Positions 1 through 11,344 of a DNA stretch of 64,000 nucleotides are shown here, piece after piece. This stretch comes from Collybiopsis luxurians FD-317 M1 (taxonomy: Eukaryota > Basidiomycota > Agaricomycetes > Agaricales > Omphalotaceae): positions 385,097 to 449,096 of the forward strand of contig KN834778.1 in assembly GCA_000827265.1 (NCBI GenBank). The letters are read 5' to 3'. The notes under the pieces were generated by a model. The model was not told where the DNA came from, did not search any database, and saw nothing but the letters and a program-made list of their open reading frames with translations. The position numbers and the translations under genes are program-made. Numbering within the stretch: position 1 is the first letter of the stretch; the number at the start of each line of letters is the position of its first letter.

Positions 1-2
1 TC

Positions 3-812
3 CCTGCAGTGCCTCATTTGAGGTCCGGGTCAACGCCTCACCTTTCGATGTCGTCGTCCTCGAGTTCTTCGTCAGGTGTTGCTGCCCTCACTAGCCCAGT
101 TGTCATGTCACCGCTGGATTTCGCGCGTGGCCCAAAATCTCCTGGCTGGGGACAGGTTCGCATCCCTGATTCGCCCCCTGTAGCAGATGATCCGGCTCCT
201 GCGCGATCTCCTGTGGATGGTCCCATCGTTTCTGAAGAGCATTCGCTGGAGAAATCTTCATCTGTTGAAGAACCTGCTTTAGGAGCGCCTTCGCAGTCAA
301 GAAAACTCACGCGCAAAAGAACTCCGCCACCAGGTGATACCTCTGATTCTGCTCCTGAATTGCTGCCGAAGAGGAGTACACGGGTTCGTACGAAAAGAAA
401 TGGCCGACCCCCAAATCTCCGCCTACAACCATCTCAGCCAGCAATGCTGCCAGAGCGCATCAATACTAGCCCTGGATCACTGGCCGTTGAATGGCCTCAG
501 GATGAACAAGAGTTAGCGACAACACCGAAAGCATCTAGCTTTGATACAAACAGTGCGTCCTCACCAAGGTCCCCTAGACGGTCACGGAAGGTGTCTACGG
601 AAAGCCCCCGTCAACGAAAAGCGTCAGGCGAAGGACAAGAATCTCGGCAGAGAAAGGTTTCTACCGAGGGGCGTACCAGAAAAATTTCGGACGCGAAGGC
701 TAAGAGACATCGGGATAGTGGCGCCGACATGGGCGACGATGAAGGATACGATGAACTACTTAGCGCATATGAGAGCGAGGATAGCGCGCGGCCCATATCC
801 TCAGATGCTTGA
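3..812 (+). CDS. 3' end of a disordered Ser/Arg/Lys-rich protein (partial)
   Basis: The frame is open from the left edge to a TGA at 810-812, so this is the C-terminal part (about 269 residues) of a longer protein whose start lies outside the window. The sequence is low complexity throughout: a run of serines near the left end, many SP and TP pairs, and a basic tract with three similar units of the form RKVS/RKAS/RKIS around residues 195-235. It ends in an acidic tail (DEGYDELLSAYESED). This looks like an intrinsically disordered, probably phosphorylated tail. I do not recognise the family. The repeated R-K-x-S units would suit basophilic kinases, which is inference only. Confidence 0.7.
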   Translation, partial: PAVPHLRSGSTPHLSMSSSSSSSSGVAALTSPVVMSPLDFARGPKSPGWGQVRIPDSPPVADDPAPARSPVDGPIVSEEHSLEKSSSVEEPALGAPSQSRKLTRKRTPPPGDTSDSAPELLPKRSTRVRTKRNGRPPNLRLQPSQPAMLPERINTSPGSLAVEWPQDEQELATTPKASSFDTNSASSPRSPRRSRKVSTESPRQRKASGEGQESRQRKVSTEGRTRKISDAKAKRHRDSGADMGDDEGYDELLSAYESEDSARPISSDA

Positions 813-826
813 TATATTTTGATTGT

Positions 827-1593
827 TTATCTGACATTTTTATATACACCATTTAATTCTGGTAGGATTTGTGGCGGAGAAGATGTGCCCTGTACGGCAA
901 CAAATTCGCGCAGGTCACGATAAATTTGAAGAAGAATCGGGAAATGTGGAAGAATGTTCTGCATGCAATTGAGCGCAAGATGCAATGCGGAGAAAAAGAA
1001 ATGAGTTACTGGAAAACAGATTTCGAAAGCAAGACCTGTGGACCCTTCTTCCAGCGCGACTAGATAGTAGCGAATATCCCACCTCTTGATGCCTTCATTT
1101 ATGACGATGTCTCTTAACACAGTATGTGACACGAAACGTCTACTGATAAAGAGTGTGAACGGTGGAAATCCTCGATGTGTTTCTAACTGGATCCCATGGG
1201 CTGGAAGAACAATCAAAGATTCTGGGACTAATCTTAATGATATCGTCCAGGGTAGAAGTTGCTGGCACACACCATGAATGACCTGCGTACAACGCGTCCA
1301 AAAAACTAGAACAACAACCAGACATAGAAGCACACGAGTGAAATATCCAGCCTATCTCAACGGGATCAATCCGAATCCAGATGGGAGAGAATAATCCAAT
1401 GCACTTTTCGCCAGGCAACCGATATCATTAGAGGGAGTAGCGAATATGTCCAAGACCATGAAGAGGCACCGCGAACCACAGAACCACTACCGTCGCGTGA
1501 GATATGCCAGTTTTCGACTCTAAATTCGTGGAATGAAGCCGAATGAAGGACAGAGAATTCAGGGTTTGTCGGTAGTGGACGGATACGCTGCAT
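827..1593 (-). CDS. GPI15: PIG-H / GPI15, subunit of GPI-GlcNAc transferase
   Basis: Predicted exons 1405-1593, 1273-1351, 1010-1227 and 827-958 give 205 residues. The family is the small subunit of the ER complex that transfers GlcNAc to phosphatidylinositol, the first step of GPI-anchor synthesis. Family features seen: an N-terminal HEFRVENW segment, a hydrophobic hairpin (LLCLVVVLVFW), then the PIG-H domain with PESLIVLPAHGIQLETHRG, RDIVINEGIKRW and, after the last intron, FPNILPHFPILLQIYRDLRE. The first intron uses GTGCAT. The last intron (959-1009, 51 nt) is free of stops and a multiple of three. The start is the only in-frame ATG before the conserved region. It faces ALG3 with only 11 bp between start codons. 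Confidence 0.85.
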
Positions 1594-1604
1594 GAACGTC
1601 TTCA

Positions 1605-3081
1605 ATGAAAGCAAAGACTGTGGGAACAATAACCGAAATGTTCCTTGTTCGTCTCCTCACTAATCCAAAATATTTTTGGATATTGGCTGTCTGCGTTATC
1701 CTTGGAGATGCCATTCTTTCAGAGCTAATTATCCGGTTTATTGCTTGTCTGTTCATCGTCTATGCATATATCCATCGAAATCCCACTCAAGTAATCTTTC
1801 AGACACGGAAATCGACTGGGAAACCTACATGATTCAAGTCCAGCTATATCTCAAAGGTGAACGCGACTACTCCAAGATATCCGGCCCTACAGGTCCCCTA
1901 GTGTAAGAGAACATCAGCTGGAGATTGGGAGTCTTATGTCTAACGCTTTGCATAGATATCCAGCTGGCCACGTATACATATTCCGTTTCCTCCACGACAT
2001 CACAGATTCCGGAAAAGACATACGCTTTGCCCAACATCTTTATGCCCTCCTCTATGTCGGTTCGGTAGCCTTGACTTGTGCCATCTACGGAAAAGCAGGA
2101 AACACACCAAACTGGCTGCTGCTGATTCTTCCACTCAGTAAACGGTTACACTCGCTATATATGCTACGTCTCTTCAATGATTGCTGGTCGGTCGTAGCAG
2201 TCCAAGCTGCGATTCTAGCTTTCCAAAATGAGATGGATGATATAGGAACAGTGCTATTCAGGTATGTACGCGACGGTGGCAACGCGGTCCAAATCTTTAA
2301 TCGAAATTCAGTGTCGCTCTTTCAGTGAAAATGTCTATCCTTCTCTATCTACCAGCTTTGCTGGTCATCCTTGTGAAACGTCATGGTATTGTCTACACTT
2401 TTCGCAAGATATCCAATATCATAGGTATGCAAGCAATGCTTGCGTACCCTTTCCTCCAAAAAGACTGGCGCGCCTACGTCAATTACGCGTTTGACTTTTC
2501 TCGCGTGTTCTTATACCAGTGGACCGTCAATTGGCGGATGATACCGGAGGACATTTTTTTAAGCAAAGGATGGGCTAGGGGACTATTGATTGGACATCTG
2601 TCGGTGTTAGTCATCTTTGGACTATCTCGCTGGTGCAAGAAGGACGGGGGGGTGTGGGCCGTCCTGAATAGAGCAATTCGTCGACCCACTCTTCCCGCTG
2701 GAATTGCGCCTGTCACTCCTAATGGTGAGAACTCACCGCCAGGATGGACTCAGTACTTGCTCATTACTTCAGTAGATGTTGCTACTTTCATGTTCACATC
2801 CAATCTTATTGGCCTCGTGTTTGCGAGATCGCTCCATTACCAGTTCTACTCATGGTATGCTCAGCAAGTCCCATTCTTGGTCTGGAGAACCAAGTATCCT
2901 GTATTCCTAAGGTAGCCTCCCGTCATCGCTTTCTTTTACTACTCCCTCATGAATTCCTAGGCTACTGCTGGTCGGAACGATAGAGTATGCTTGGAATATA
3001 TATCCATCGACAACAATTTCCTCCTCTGCACTATTGGGCACAAACATACTTGTAATAGCTGGTGTATGGTTTGCTACGTGA
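1605..3081 (+). CDS. ALG3: ALG3, Dol-P-Man:Man5GlcNAc2-PP-dolichol alpha-1,3-mannosyltransferase
   Basis: Exons 1605-1746, 1803-1902, 1956-2261, 2312-2911 and 2961-3081 give 422 residues, the usual length. The enzyme adds the first mannose from dolichol-phosphate-mannose on the lumenal side of the ER membrane, converting Man5 to Man6 lipid-linked oligosaccharide for N-glycosylation. Conserved blocks seen: [10 protein letters not shown] after intron 1, [70 protein letters not shown], and [10 protein letters not shown] near the end. It is hydrophobic with many membrane segments. A second in-frame ATG at 1638 could be the true start (411 residues). The stop lies 12 bp from the stop of the convergent RRP3 gene. 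Confidence 0.93.
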
Positions 3082-3093
3082 ATTTGTACACAA

Positions 3094-4643
3094 TCATCTT
3101 CGACCCCCTCTTGATTTATGCTTCTTGGACGGCATACCAGCTTCAACGATGTCGTCATCTCTATCTTTATCATCTCTTCCACCACTATCACCACCTCTCT
3201 TTCGTTTCTTAACACTACTTTGCTCCTTAAGCTCGTTTGCAGCGAGCCGACATGCCTCGTTCACCCGCTCTCTGAGCAAAGCTACTTCCTCCTTATCTGT
3301 CTCCCATAAATCCATTTTCTTCCCAATGACTTTTTCAATACGTTGTATGAGCTCTACATCGTACTGCGTCACAAGAGTTATGGATTTTCCTGCTCGACCT
3401 GCGCGGGCTGTACGTCCTACACGATGGATGTAGTCTTTCGAGTGTGTGGGTATATCAAAGTTGATGACGACATCGACCGATGGGATATCCAAACCTCTGA
3501 CAAAAGCTATCAGTATGGCGACCTGGAACTCTGCTCTCAAAGTTCCTACTCACCGACTTGCTACATCTGTCGCTACAAGCACTCGTTGACCACCACTTTT
3601 GAATTTACCCAAAGCACCTAATCGTTGACTCTGACTGAGCTGTCCGTGGAGAGGTATCGACGGGAAGCCCAGTGACCGTAGAATGATTGAAAGTCTGTAA
3701 GTTGTATTAAAGGATGAATTCAAGCGCCCACTTGTCACTGACCTTGCCGCATCGTGAACTGTTCGTGTAAAAATAATGATGGAATTTTGCGCTAGTGTAT
3801 TAGCCAGGTATATCAAGTATGTGTCCTTATCTTTCTGTGGCATAAGACAGTAATACTGAAGCAGCGTAGACACGGTTTGATATCTGCCGCAAAAGTTTAG
3901 CCGCGCTTGATGAGGAAAATACAATAAACTGACTTGGAAGAGACTTCCACCCGTACTGGATTTGACAAGCTTGCACGCTGCAGTTTTGCAACTTTTGTCG
4001 TCATTGTTGCAGAAAATAAGTATGTAGATCGCTCCATGGGTATAACTTTCAAAATTTTGTCAATTACTGGACCAAAATCCATATCCAGCAAGCGGTCAGC
4101 TTCATCAAGAACCTGAAAAGCGAGTTAAGATTTTTACGCGCGCCCGATATGTATACGCACTAAATACTTGAGATTTCGCAAATTGAATCCCTTCGTGTTC
4201 TCCAAATGATCGTTCAGTCGGCCAGGGGTAGCCACAACAATATGGGGCCTTTTAGCAAGCGCAACAGCTTGGGCAGTCATTTCCATCCCTCCTACGATCA
4301 CTGCACACCGTACACCCATGGCAGAGCCCAGCGCCTCAAATTGCTGCGATATTTGGTATGCAAGCTCTCTAGTGGGTGCAAGAACGCAAGCAAAGAGACC
4401 TTTAGGCTCATCCCATAATTTTTGTAGGATAGGAAGAGCAAAAGCAGCTGTTTTTCCTGAACCAGTAGAAGCGACACCGATGATATCTCTTCCTTCCAAA
4501 GCATGGGGAATGGACTCGGCTTGAATTTCAGTTGGCTGAGTAAATTTGAGTTGTCCCAAGGCCTCTAATAGTGGATCAATGAGACCTAGAGACTTGAAGG
4601 TGACTGGGTCTGAGGAGGTGCTAGCTTCTTCAGGGGCTGGCAT
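3094..4643 (-). CDS. RRP3: RRP3 / DDX47 DEAD-box ATP-dependent RNA helicase
   Basis: Exons 4161-4643, 3934-4112, 3743-3883, 3554-3694 and 3094-3496 give 448 residues. Helicase motifs are all present: Q motif (TFKSLGL...FTQPTEIQ), GSGKT, PTRELA, TPGR, DEAD (created across intron 1 as YLV/LDEAD), SAT, GRLN..., [19 protein letters not shown] and [11 protein letters not shown]. The C-terminal tail is very basic ([17 protein letters not shown]), as in Rrp3/DDX47. The family is nucleolar and needed for early 18S rRNA processing in the small-subunit processome. It is divergent from RPT3 (114 bp between starts). Confidence 0.95.
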
Positions 4644-4757
4644 GATTGTAAAGGAGAAAAAATAAATTTAAGCGCCGTGTTGACGCCCACGGACATTCCC
4701 ACCCTAAGTCGACGCGTCACCGTGTCACCATCCATCACTTTACCTATAACCTGCACC

Positions 4758-6376
4758 ATGGATGAGATTGGGATTGAGATTGGGAAACACGTCTGCTCTC
4801 TTCTTTGCCTTATTTCTTTGTAAACTCTCAAACTGCTTTACAGGAACCTACATTCGAGTCGGTTGTCACAGAGAAGACTGCTCTGTACCAAGAACTACAG
4901 GAAGAAGACTTATATACAAAATACAAGAAGTTGTCGCGCCATTTAGAACTCTTAGAAATCCAGGAGGGATACATCAAAGATGAACAGGCAAACCTCAAGC
5001 GTGAACTTATTCGCGCTCAGGAAGAAGTCAAACGAATCCAATCCGTTCCTCTAGTAATCGGTCAATTCCTTGAAGCCATTGACCAACATACCGGCATCGT
5101 TGGTTCCACGACAGGTTCCAACTATGTCGTCCGAATCCTTTCAACTCTTGACCGCGAATTGCTCAAACCATCCTCTTCCGTCGCTCTCCATCGTCATTCA
5201 AATGCTCTCGTGGACATCCTGCCACCAGAAGCCGACTCTTCAATCTCAATGTTGGGCGCAGAAGAAAAGCCCGATGTGGCATATCAGGATGTTGGTGGAA
5301 TGGACTCTCAGAAGCAAGAGATTAGAGAGGCTGTAGAGTTGCCTTTGACGCACTTTGATCTATACAAGAAAATTGGTATTGATCCTCCTCGCGGTGTATT
5401 GCTTTACGGACCTCCTGGTACGTTGCATATGCCGACGTATGACTTCCGCTTACCTTTCGCTTCTCAAGGCACTGGAAAGACTATGTTAGTCAAGGCTGTT
5501 GCGCATCATACGACCGCATCCTTCATACGAGTGGTCGGGAGCGAGTTTGTTCAAAAATATCTTGGTGAAGGCCCTCGTATGGTTCGAGACGTCTTTCGGC
5601 TAGCACGAGAAAACTCTCCTGCCATTATCTTCATTGACGAGATTGATGCCATTGCGACTAAGCGTTTCGACGCCCAAACTGGTGCTGACCGAGAAGTTCA
5701 GCGAATTCTTATCGAGTTGCTTACCCAGATGGATGGTTTTGACCAGGGCAGCAATGTCAAGGTAAGGCCTGTTTCAAACTGAAGCCACTGTCCTTAGAAG
5801 TATTTTCCTCAGGTTATTATGGCCACAAATCGTGCAGATACCCTGGATCCTGCTCTTATGCGACCGGGACGCTTGGACCGAAAGATTGAGTTCCCTCTAC
5901 CGTCCAGACGAGAAAAACGTCTCATCTTTCAAACGACAACGGCCAAGATGAACCTCGGGCCTGATGTAGACTTGGAAGATTGTGAGTTCGGGTTCCCAGA
6001 ACGTTGAAGTTGCCTGCTGACGCGATATTTCTTAGACGTGTCACGACCTGACCGATTATCATCAGCGGATATTGCGTCTATTGTACAAGCCGCGGGTCTG
6101 CAAGGTTGGTATCTCTTTCTAGACTCCAGATAGTTTGGCTCACCGGTATTCCAGCTGTCCGGAAAAACCGTTACGTCATTTTACCAGTAGACTTCGAAGA
6201 GGCGTGGAAAGTGAGTTGTTTGGTTGATGTTTGGCCCATCAAAAAAAATTTCTGACCGCGCTCTTTTCAGCAAACAGTCAAGAAGTCAAATGAGACGCAT
6301 GAATTCTGTAAGCTGAGCCTCTGGTCCCTTGCCTTAGCCTCCACTGACATATTTTCTTTTCTTTCTAGACCGATAG
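4758..6376 (+). CDS. RPT3: RPT3 / PSMC4, 26S proteasome regulatory AAA-ATPase subunit
   Basis: Eight exons (4758-4790, 4844-5417, 5469-5761, 5813-5981, 6036-6104, 6155-6210, 6271-6307, 6369-6376) give 412 residues. Exon 1 codes only 11 residues ([11 protein letters not shown]) and exon 8 only 8 nt. The protein has an N-terminal coiled coil (about residues 30-70), an OB domain, and one AAA domain with Walker A GPPGTGKT split by an intron, Walker B IIFIDEID, and the arginine-finger and sensor region [18 protein letters not shown]. The C-terminus ends in HEFYR, the tail position that docks the 20S core. It is one of six ATPases in the proteasome base that unfold substrates. Confidence 0.95.
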
Positions 6377-7205
6377 TATTTTTGTACTATACAACTTCAG
6401 TAAGTCCTCTCCCCACTTATTTTATACGTTCAGCCTGACGTAGGACGCTTTTCAGTTACTCGTTTCCTTTTACTCATTGATACATTTCCACAAATAAATT
6501 TAAAAAATTGCGACTGGTCGCTGCGTGATTGAACCAACGCTCGAGTCTCACTTTGGCATCTCTTCGATTCTTCCACGAAGGGGCGTCCATTCTTCAGAGC
6601 AAAATTAAAACTTCCAGTGTCTTTTCTTCTGTCCCACGTTGGTCCCTTTTAAGACTGTCCTGTTCGTGCGGATTTTTCAGGAACTTGAAGAAATTCCAAG
6701 TCGTTCGAGGTTTTGTTGGCGGTAATGTTTACGGTAAGTATCGGCCAATTTTTTGTCGGCTGTCACTCAAGCTAAAATATTCTAGATTGTGCTTAATTTC
6801 ATATGTTCTCCAAACATGCTTCTCTTGTCCCAGCCTGAACCTAAATATCCAAGGAATACCGCTCCTCAACACTCTGGACGGCGTTTTGAATCATACACGC
6901 TCGTTCTCATTTTATGGGAGCAAGATAGATGATGTTACAAGCAACTTTTCATCTGCATATTCCCCTATTGTTATCGGTCCTTTATTCATCTGTTATAGGC
7001 TCCGAAGATAGTTGGGGCACACTAAACTATTCCTCAACTACATACAAGTCGCAGGACTTCTAAATATGCGATTGTTGTGTTTTAGCCATGCAATACATGT
7101 GTGTCATTCTCAATAACCAGAGCTATGAAGTCTTGAAAATTACGACGACGCTACTAGAAAAAGGTGGTCAGAGCTTCTAACCGATGAGGCAAAAGATGGC
7201 TTTTC
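6377..7205. other. Non-coding stretch after RPT3
   Basis: About 830 bp without a gene I can support. A stop-free run on the plus strand at 6529-7011 begins at a non-ATG codon, shows no recognisable motif and no splice-linked partner, so I treat it as chance. The interval should contain the 3' UTRs of the convergent RPT3 and the minus-strand gene ending at 7206. Confidence 0.5.
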
Positions 7206-8937
7206 TCAAACTTTCTGTTGTAGCCCTCGTGTGTCAGCGTAGCGGTGCGAAATACCATTCATGTCGAGTGAGATAGATGCATCTCCGTGATGAGGCGGAT
7301 CCGACGTTGGGGGCGAGAGTGGACAATAGGTGTCGTGTTTTTCAATGTATGAAGACTTGGTGAGATATGTGTTGTCAGGCATCGTAGAAGCTTGCGAAGA
7401 CGGAAAGTGCAGAAAAGTTGTTCGAGGATAGACGCTACTTTCCGCTAGAGTGCGAGAATTTCCGAGATTAAGAGCAGACTGATCCCGAAGACCATTATGC
7501 AACGTATTACGATGGTGCGTCTCGACGTCCGGAAGGTAGTTGCTTGGGTTGTAGTCATCAGGAGTAGGTTCGGCAGGAGACAAGTCCTTTGAGTTAGATG
7601 ACATTCCCTCTCTTTCCCTGGGAAGTGCATTTGATTTGACTTGCAGTGGCGGAGGTAGAAATGTTACTACTCTTCTCGGAGAATCAGCGGACATCCCAGT
7701 TTGTGTCGCTTTCCGTGAGCTCAAGCCGAGGCCTCCAAGCGTAAACTTTGAGGACGTGCGGACTCCAGAATTGTGGCTGCTGATATGAGATGCGGTCAGT
7801 TCTTGCTAGACATGCTGGAACTATGACTTACTCGGACAACTTGACCTTCTTTTTTGCAAGTGCAAGGGTACTCCATTCTTCATCTTCATCGGGTTGCAAA
7901 GAGCTGTATGGATTTTTGCTATTGGCCTGAGAGTGTTGGGAAGTCAACTGAGAAAATCTAGGTATACTGTTCCTAGGTGACAGTCGCATGGGACGAGAAG
8001 GAGATGAGAGAGGGGAGCGCTGCATAGTACTTTGTGCAATCGGATGACCATTCAGCATTTTACGTGACCTGTCGGACGGTGTTTGTACAGTCTCGCTCTG
8101 GACAGTAGCGGACAGTCGAGGCTGGGGAGAGCAATTGGCAGAATTTCGAGCAAGAAAATTTCGTTTCAAGGGTGTGGCAAAAGATTGAGCATTCGAAGCA
8201 GAGGAAACACTAGTATGCAATAAGGCTTGAGGTTTTGCAATTGCGGCGGGAAAAACGGGTCGTATGTGTATTTCTAGCTGAGATGATGGAAGCGTAGGAG
8301 AAGAGGCAGGACAGCGATCAAAAGCGGATATTAATGCCGCGTCATCGAGCGGACGCGTAGGCCGGACTGGTGAAGAGGATATATGCGGATCTCGCGCACG
8401 AAGGGGTATAGAGATTGATATATTAGAAGGTATATGCGGCGCATTGAATCCATCCCGTCCACCTGCGCTGCATGCCACGTTCTCGAGGGTAGCCGCCGTT
8501 TCATTGCTGGAAGGCGTCACAGAGCTCAAATTCGCATTCGAGCGACCGATATCGTGTTTACTTGGATATGAATAAATTACCGACTTGGTCTGATTCGCTT
8601 GATTCCTGAAGGCATCGATGATCGTTCCTTTGATGTATCCAGACTTTGAGGCGGATAGTGCTTTAGAATTCGGGGCTTTAGAGAATACAGTGTGTTTATC
8701 AGCACGAGAAGCATTGATCCTGGCGTTGATTTTGGCAATGCTGAAAGGGTTGGGTTTATACTGGACAGTTTCTTCTCTGCTAGAAAGATCAAAATCGCAC
8801 AGTTTAACTTGGTCGGATGCGAGACTGGGGTCTGAAGAATCTTCGTCGCCCGACTCAGAATCAGAGTCAAACGTTTTACGAGTGCGAAGATTGAAAGCCC
8901 AAGGATCGTCTGAGGACATGATAGTGGTTGGCGTCAA
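7206..8937 (-). CDS. Unknown disordered Ser/Pro-rich protein
   Basis: Two exons, 7832-8937 and 7206-7779, joined by a GTAAGT...CAG intron of 52 nt, give 559 residues (541 if the second ATG at 8883, or 553 from the ATG at 8919, is used). The N-terminus carries a short ordered-looking segment with an acidic serine cluster (DPWAFNLRTRK, DSDSESGDEDSS). The rest is rich in Ser, Pro, Asn and Arg, with SP-type sites and a basic KKKVKL stretch at the exon junction that could be a nuclear signal. I do not recognise the family and see no catalytic motif. Length, codon frame and clean splice sites support a real gene. Confidence 0.65.
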
Positions 8938-9726
8938 AGGTCCCCACGTTAAGGACCCGAATATAAGAGAATTGCGCTACTGTACTGGAGATTAACTCTA
9001 TCATCCGTATCAACCGAGACTACTGTATTCGACGAGTCGGTACATTTCAATGCAAGCTGTACGCCTTGAAAATTGCCGCTGCCATTGACCATTTAGGATT
9101 CGTTATTATTACAAGTGGTTTTCCCCTGGCAGTCCCCTGGTGGGCAACTCCGCCAGTCTCATCTGTTTGCCTATATAGGCTGTTACAGACCGATCTGGTT
9201 GGACAGTTGGGTCAAGATAAATCCTGACAATAACTTCAACGGGAAGTGTTGCAGGACGATCAATGCAGACACCTTCGGAATCCTGATAGCGGCTACAGAT
9301 CATGATATCGATGCAACTGCCAATGTATTTGGTTTACAATGTTCGCACATAAGATATCATCGCTCTAAGGCAGTTAGATTGATCCCTGAACTCCATCGAC
9401 ATGCCCTGGAATTTAAAGATTTTGGCAAACGTCCAGCTCCAAGACTTCCCTTCCATACCAACATCCCTTCCTTCCGGTTTTTCCTTCTTTTAAGTGCGGG
9501 TCATGCAATTCTGGTTCGGGTGAGTTGAACATAGTCTGGCGATAGATATATCAACTTATTTAAGGGCAGTCTTTTTGCAGTACTTTGCTACGTACCTTTA
9601 AAGTCCACAAGCTCAGGTTTCGGCCTGTAAGTAGATCTTGTTTGTTCAAGTTGAACCTGAATCACAGTAATACGAATGAAGAACTAATGAATCGTAGTCC
9701 TGAATTTCACAATTCCTCGCAAACAG
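8938..9726. other. Unassigned region with two overlapping open frames
   Basis: The plus strand is open from an ATG at 9115 to 9528 (137 codons) and the minus strand from 9303 to 9109 (64 codons). Neither shows a family motif that I recognise and they overlap, so at most one can be coding. A GTAAGT at 9629 and a CAG at about 9726 could form a 98-nt intron leading into the membrane-protein exon that follows. Upstream exons of that gene may lie here but I cannot place them. Confidence 0.4.
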
Positions 9727-10094
9727 GCACTCAGTCGAACCATACGATCAGCCATTCAGTCGAGACAGTTACAGTGAATGAACCCTCAACTTCCTCCATC
9801 AGTATCGAACCTCTGCCGCCGATGTCTCAGTCCACGAACATGCCCCAATCTTCTTCGAGTGTGCCCCGATCTTCCTCGAATAGCAGCAAGGGCGTAGTGG
9901 TCGGTGCAGTGGTCGGTTCTGTGACAGTATTTCTTCTCATTATAGCAAGTACACTTTGGCTTTGGCGACGGAGGCGGAGGCATCGTATGGCAACCGCTAT
10001 CATTGGTCCATCCGAATTTAACCAAGTCCGAATGGTTCGCACTGTACAACCGTATGATAAGTATCATCCTCGAGACAGTATCGATGTGAGCTGA
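9727..10094 (+). CDS. C-terminal exon of a putative single-pass membrane protein
   Basis: The open frame ends at a TGA at 10092-10094. It contains a Ser/Thr-rich stretch of about 55 residues, then a clear transmembrane helix (GVVVGAVVGSVTVFLLIIAS), a stop-transfer cluster of arginines (WLWRRRRRHR) and a short cytoplasmic tail. This is the layout of many fungal type I surface proteins with a Ser/Thr-rich stalk, including Wsc/Mid2-like sensors. No signal peptide or extracellular domain could be joined upstream, so the gene model is incomplete and the family is not assigned. It may be a decayed gene. Confidence 0.45.
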
Positions 10095-10420
10095 GAATTG
10101 GGGGAAGTAGTGCGATGTTTGGAATGCTTGGAATTGACACGAGAGCGGGATCTCGTTTTAGTGTAACTCAGAATATTTTTCTATGTATTGTTAGTCTTAC
10201 CGGCATATAACGGCAAATCACCTTACCGGCAGGCAACGTTCAACATCTCGACGTTGTCCACCGCGTTGAGCAACTATCCAAGGGTCCCCCAAAATTTCAT
10301 AGAATAAAGCAAAAGTGAGTATCCTCCATGAGCCAACTCTATTCTCATTTTGGGCGAGTTTCAACCATGAGAAAGGGCTGGATTCAACTTTCTCACTACT
10401 GATTCCGTTGTGCACTCAGA
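10095..10420 (+). promoter_or_regulatory. EGD2 upstream region with a predicted 5' UTR intron (10315-10419)
   Basis: A GTGAGT donor at 10315 and a CAG acceptor ending at 10419 frame a 105-nt intron whose acceptor lies one base before the ATG at 10421. Intron-bearing leaders are common in highly expressed translation-related fungal genes. A short direct repeat (TTACCGGCA) occurs at about 10197 and 10223. No clear TATA box was seen. Confidence 0.5.
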
Positions 10421-11218
10421 ATGTCCGCTCATATCGAAGAAGTCACTTCAGACCACTCAGACCACGAAGGACATGTTCATACCCATGATCATGACCACGA
10501 CCATGACCATGACCATGAAGAGCATGAAGACCCTACCTCTGCTGCTGCCCTCGAAAAGATTCCTTCTCGTGCAGAACGCAAGGCTCGCAAGGCTTTACTG
10601 TCTCTGGGTCTGAAGAAGGTCCCAAGTATTACGAGGGTAACTTTGAGAAGACCTAAGAACGTGTTGTTCGTCATTGCATCCCCCGATGTCTACAAATCAA
10701 ACAACAGCGATCTGTATATCGTGTTTGGTGAAGCCAAGATCGAAGACATGAACTCTCAATCCCAACTTTCCACTGCTCAACAGCTCGCTGGAGCTGGCAC
10801 CGGTGCCGCTGTGCCCAATCTCGAGACTTCCGGTAAGTTCTGAATTTCGTGACCTTGTTGCTTTGTGCTTGTTGTTTGTAATGGTTAACTGATACGCCTT
10901 CGTTATCAGGTGTTGGCGGTGATGATGACGACATTCCTGAGCTAGAACCTGCGGAGGAAGAAGGCGAGATCGATGAGACAGGCATTGATCCCAAGGATAT
11001 CGATTTGGTTATGACCCAGGTACGTCTAGTCTACCATTCCAATTGTTATTCTGAGTTTTAATGTTCTCCTACCTAACAGGTCAACTGCTCTCGTGCTAAA
11101 GCCGTAAAAGTATTAAAAGAAAGCGGGGGAGATCTCATCAATGCTAGTACGTGAACACTAATCTGCTTTAAAATTTCAGTTGTAATGTCCACTTCTAGTC
11201 ATGGCAGCGAGCGAGTAA
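10421..11218 (+). CDS. EGD2: Nascent polypeptide-associated complex subunit alpha
   Basis: Exons 10421-10832, 10910-11019, 11080-11146 and 11199-11218 give 202 residues, the normal size. NAC-alpha pairs with NAC-beta at the ribosome exit tunnel and shields nascent chains. The NAC domain is seen at about residues 45-110 ([46 protein letters not shown]). The C-terminal UBA domain follows the acidic linker ([20 protein letters not shown], ending INAIMAASE). Unusual is the N-terminus: residues 18-37 are an alternating His-Asp run with nine histidines. The last exon codes only six residues. Confidence 0.95.
10484..10519 (+). repeat. CATGAC-type hexamer tandem repeat coding His-Asp
   Basis: Six to seven imperfect copies of a CCATGA/CCACGA hexanucleotide lie inside the first EGD2 exon and encode the alternating His-Asp run. 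Each repeat unit is a multiple of three, so length changes would keep the frame. Confidence 0.8.
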
Positions 11219-11344
11219 ACTCGTTCATCTCGTACTATCTTGTCCTTGTATCTTTAGCTGAGACGAATCCGTATATTGTTGCTTCACGCTTTACCTGCTC
11301 AATCCCACTTGGCTTCTCTTTTAATTTGGAACTATTTCTGAGCG

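Noticed and set aside
6529..7011. Long plus-strand open frame (about 160 codons) after RPT3
   Set aside because: It has no ATG start, no motif, atypical composition and no splice-linked exon. It is likely chance in a non-coding region.
9109..9303. Minus-strand frame reading ATLPVEVIVRIYLDPTVQ, which looks protein-like
   Set aside because: No start in a good context, no splice partner, and it overlaps an equally long plus-strand frame. I could not tie it to any family.
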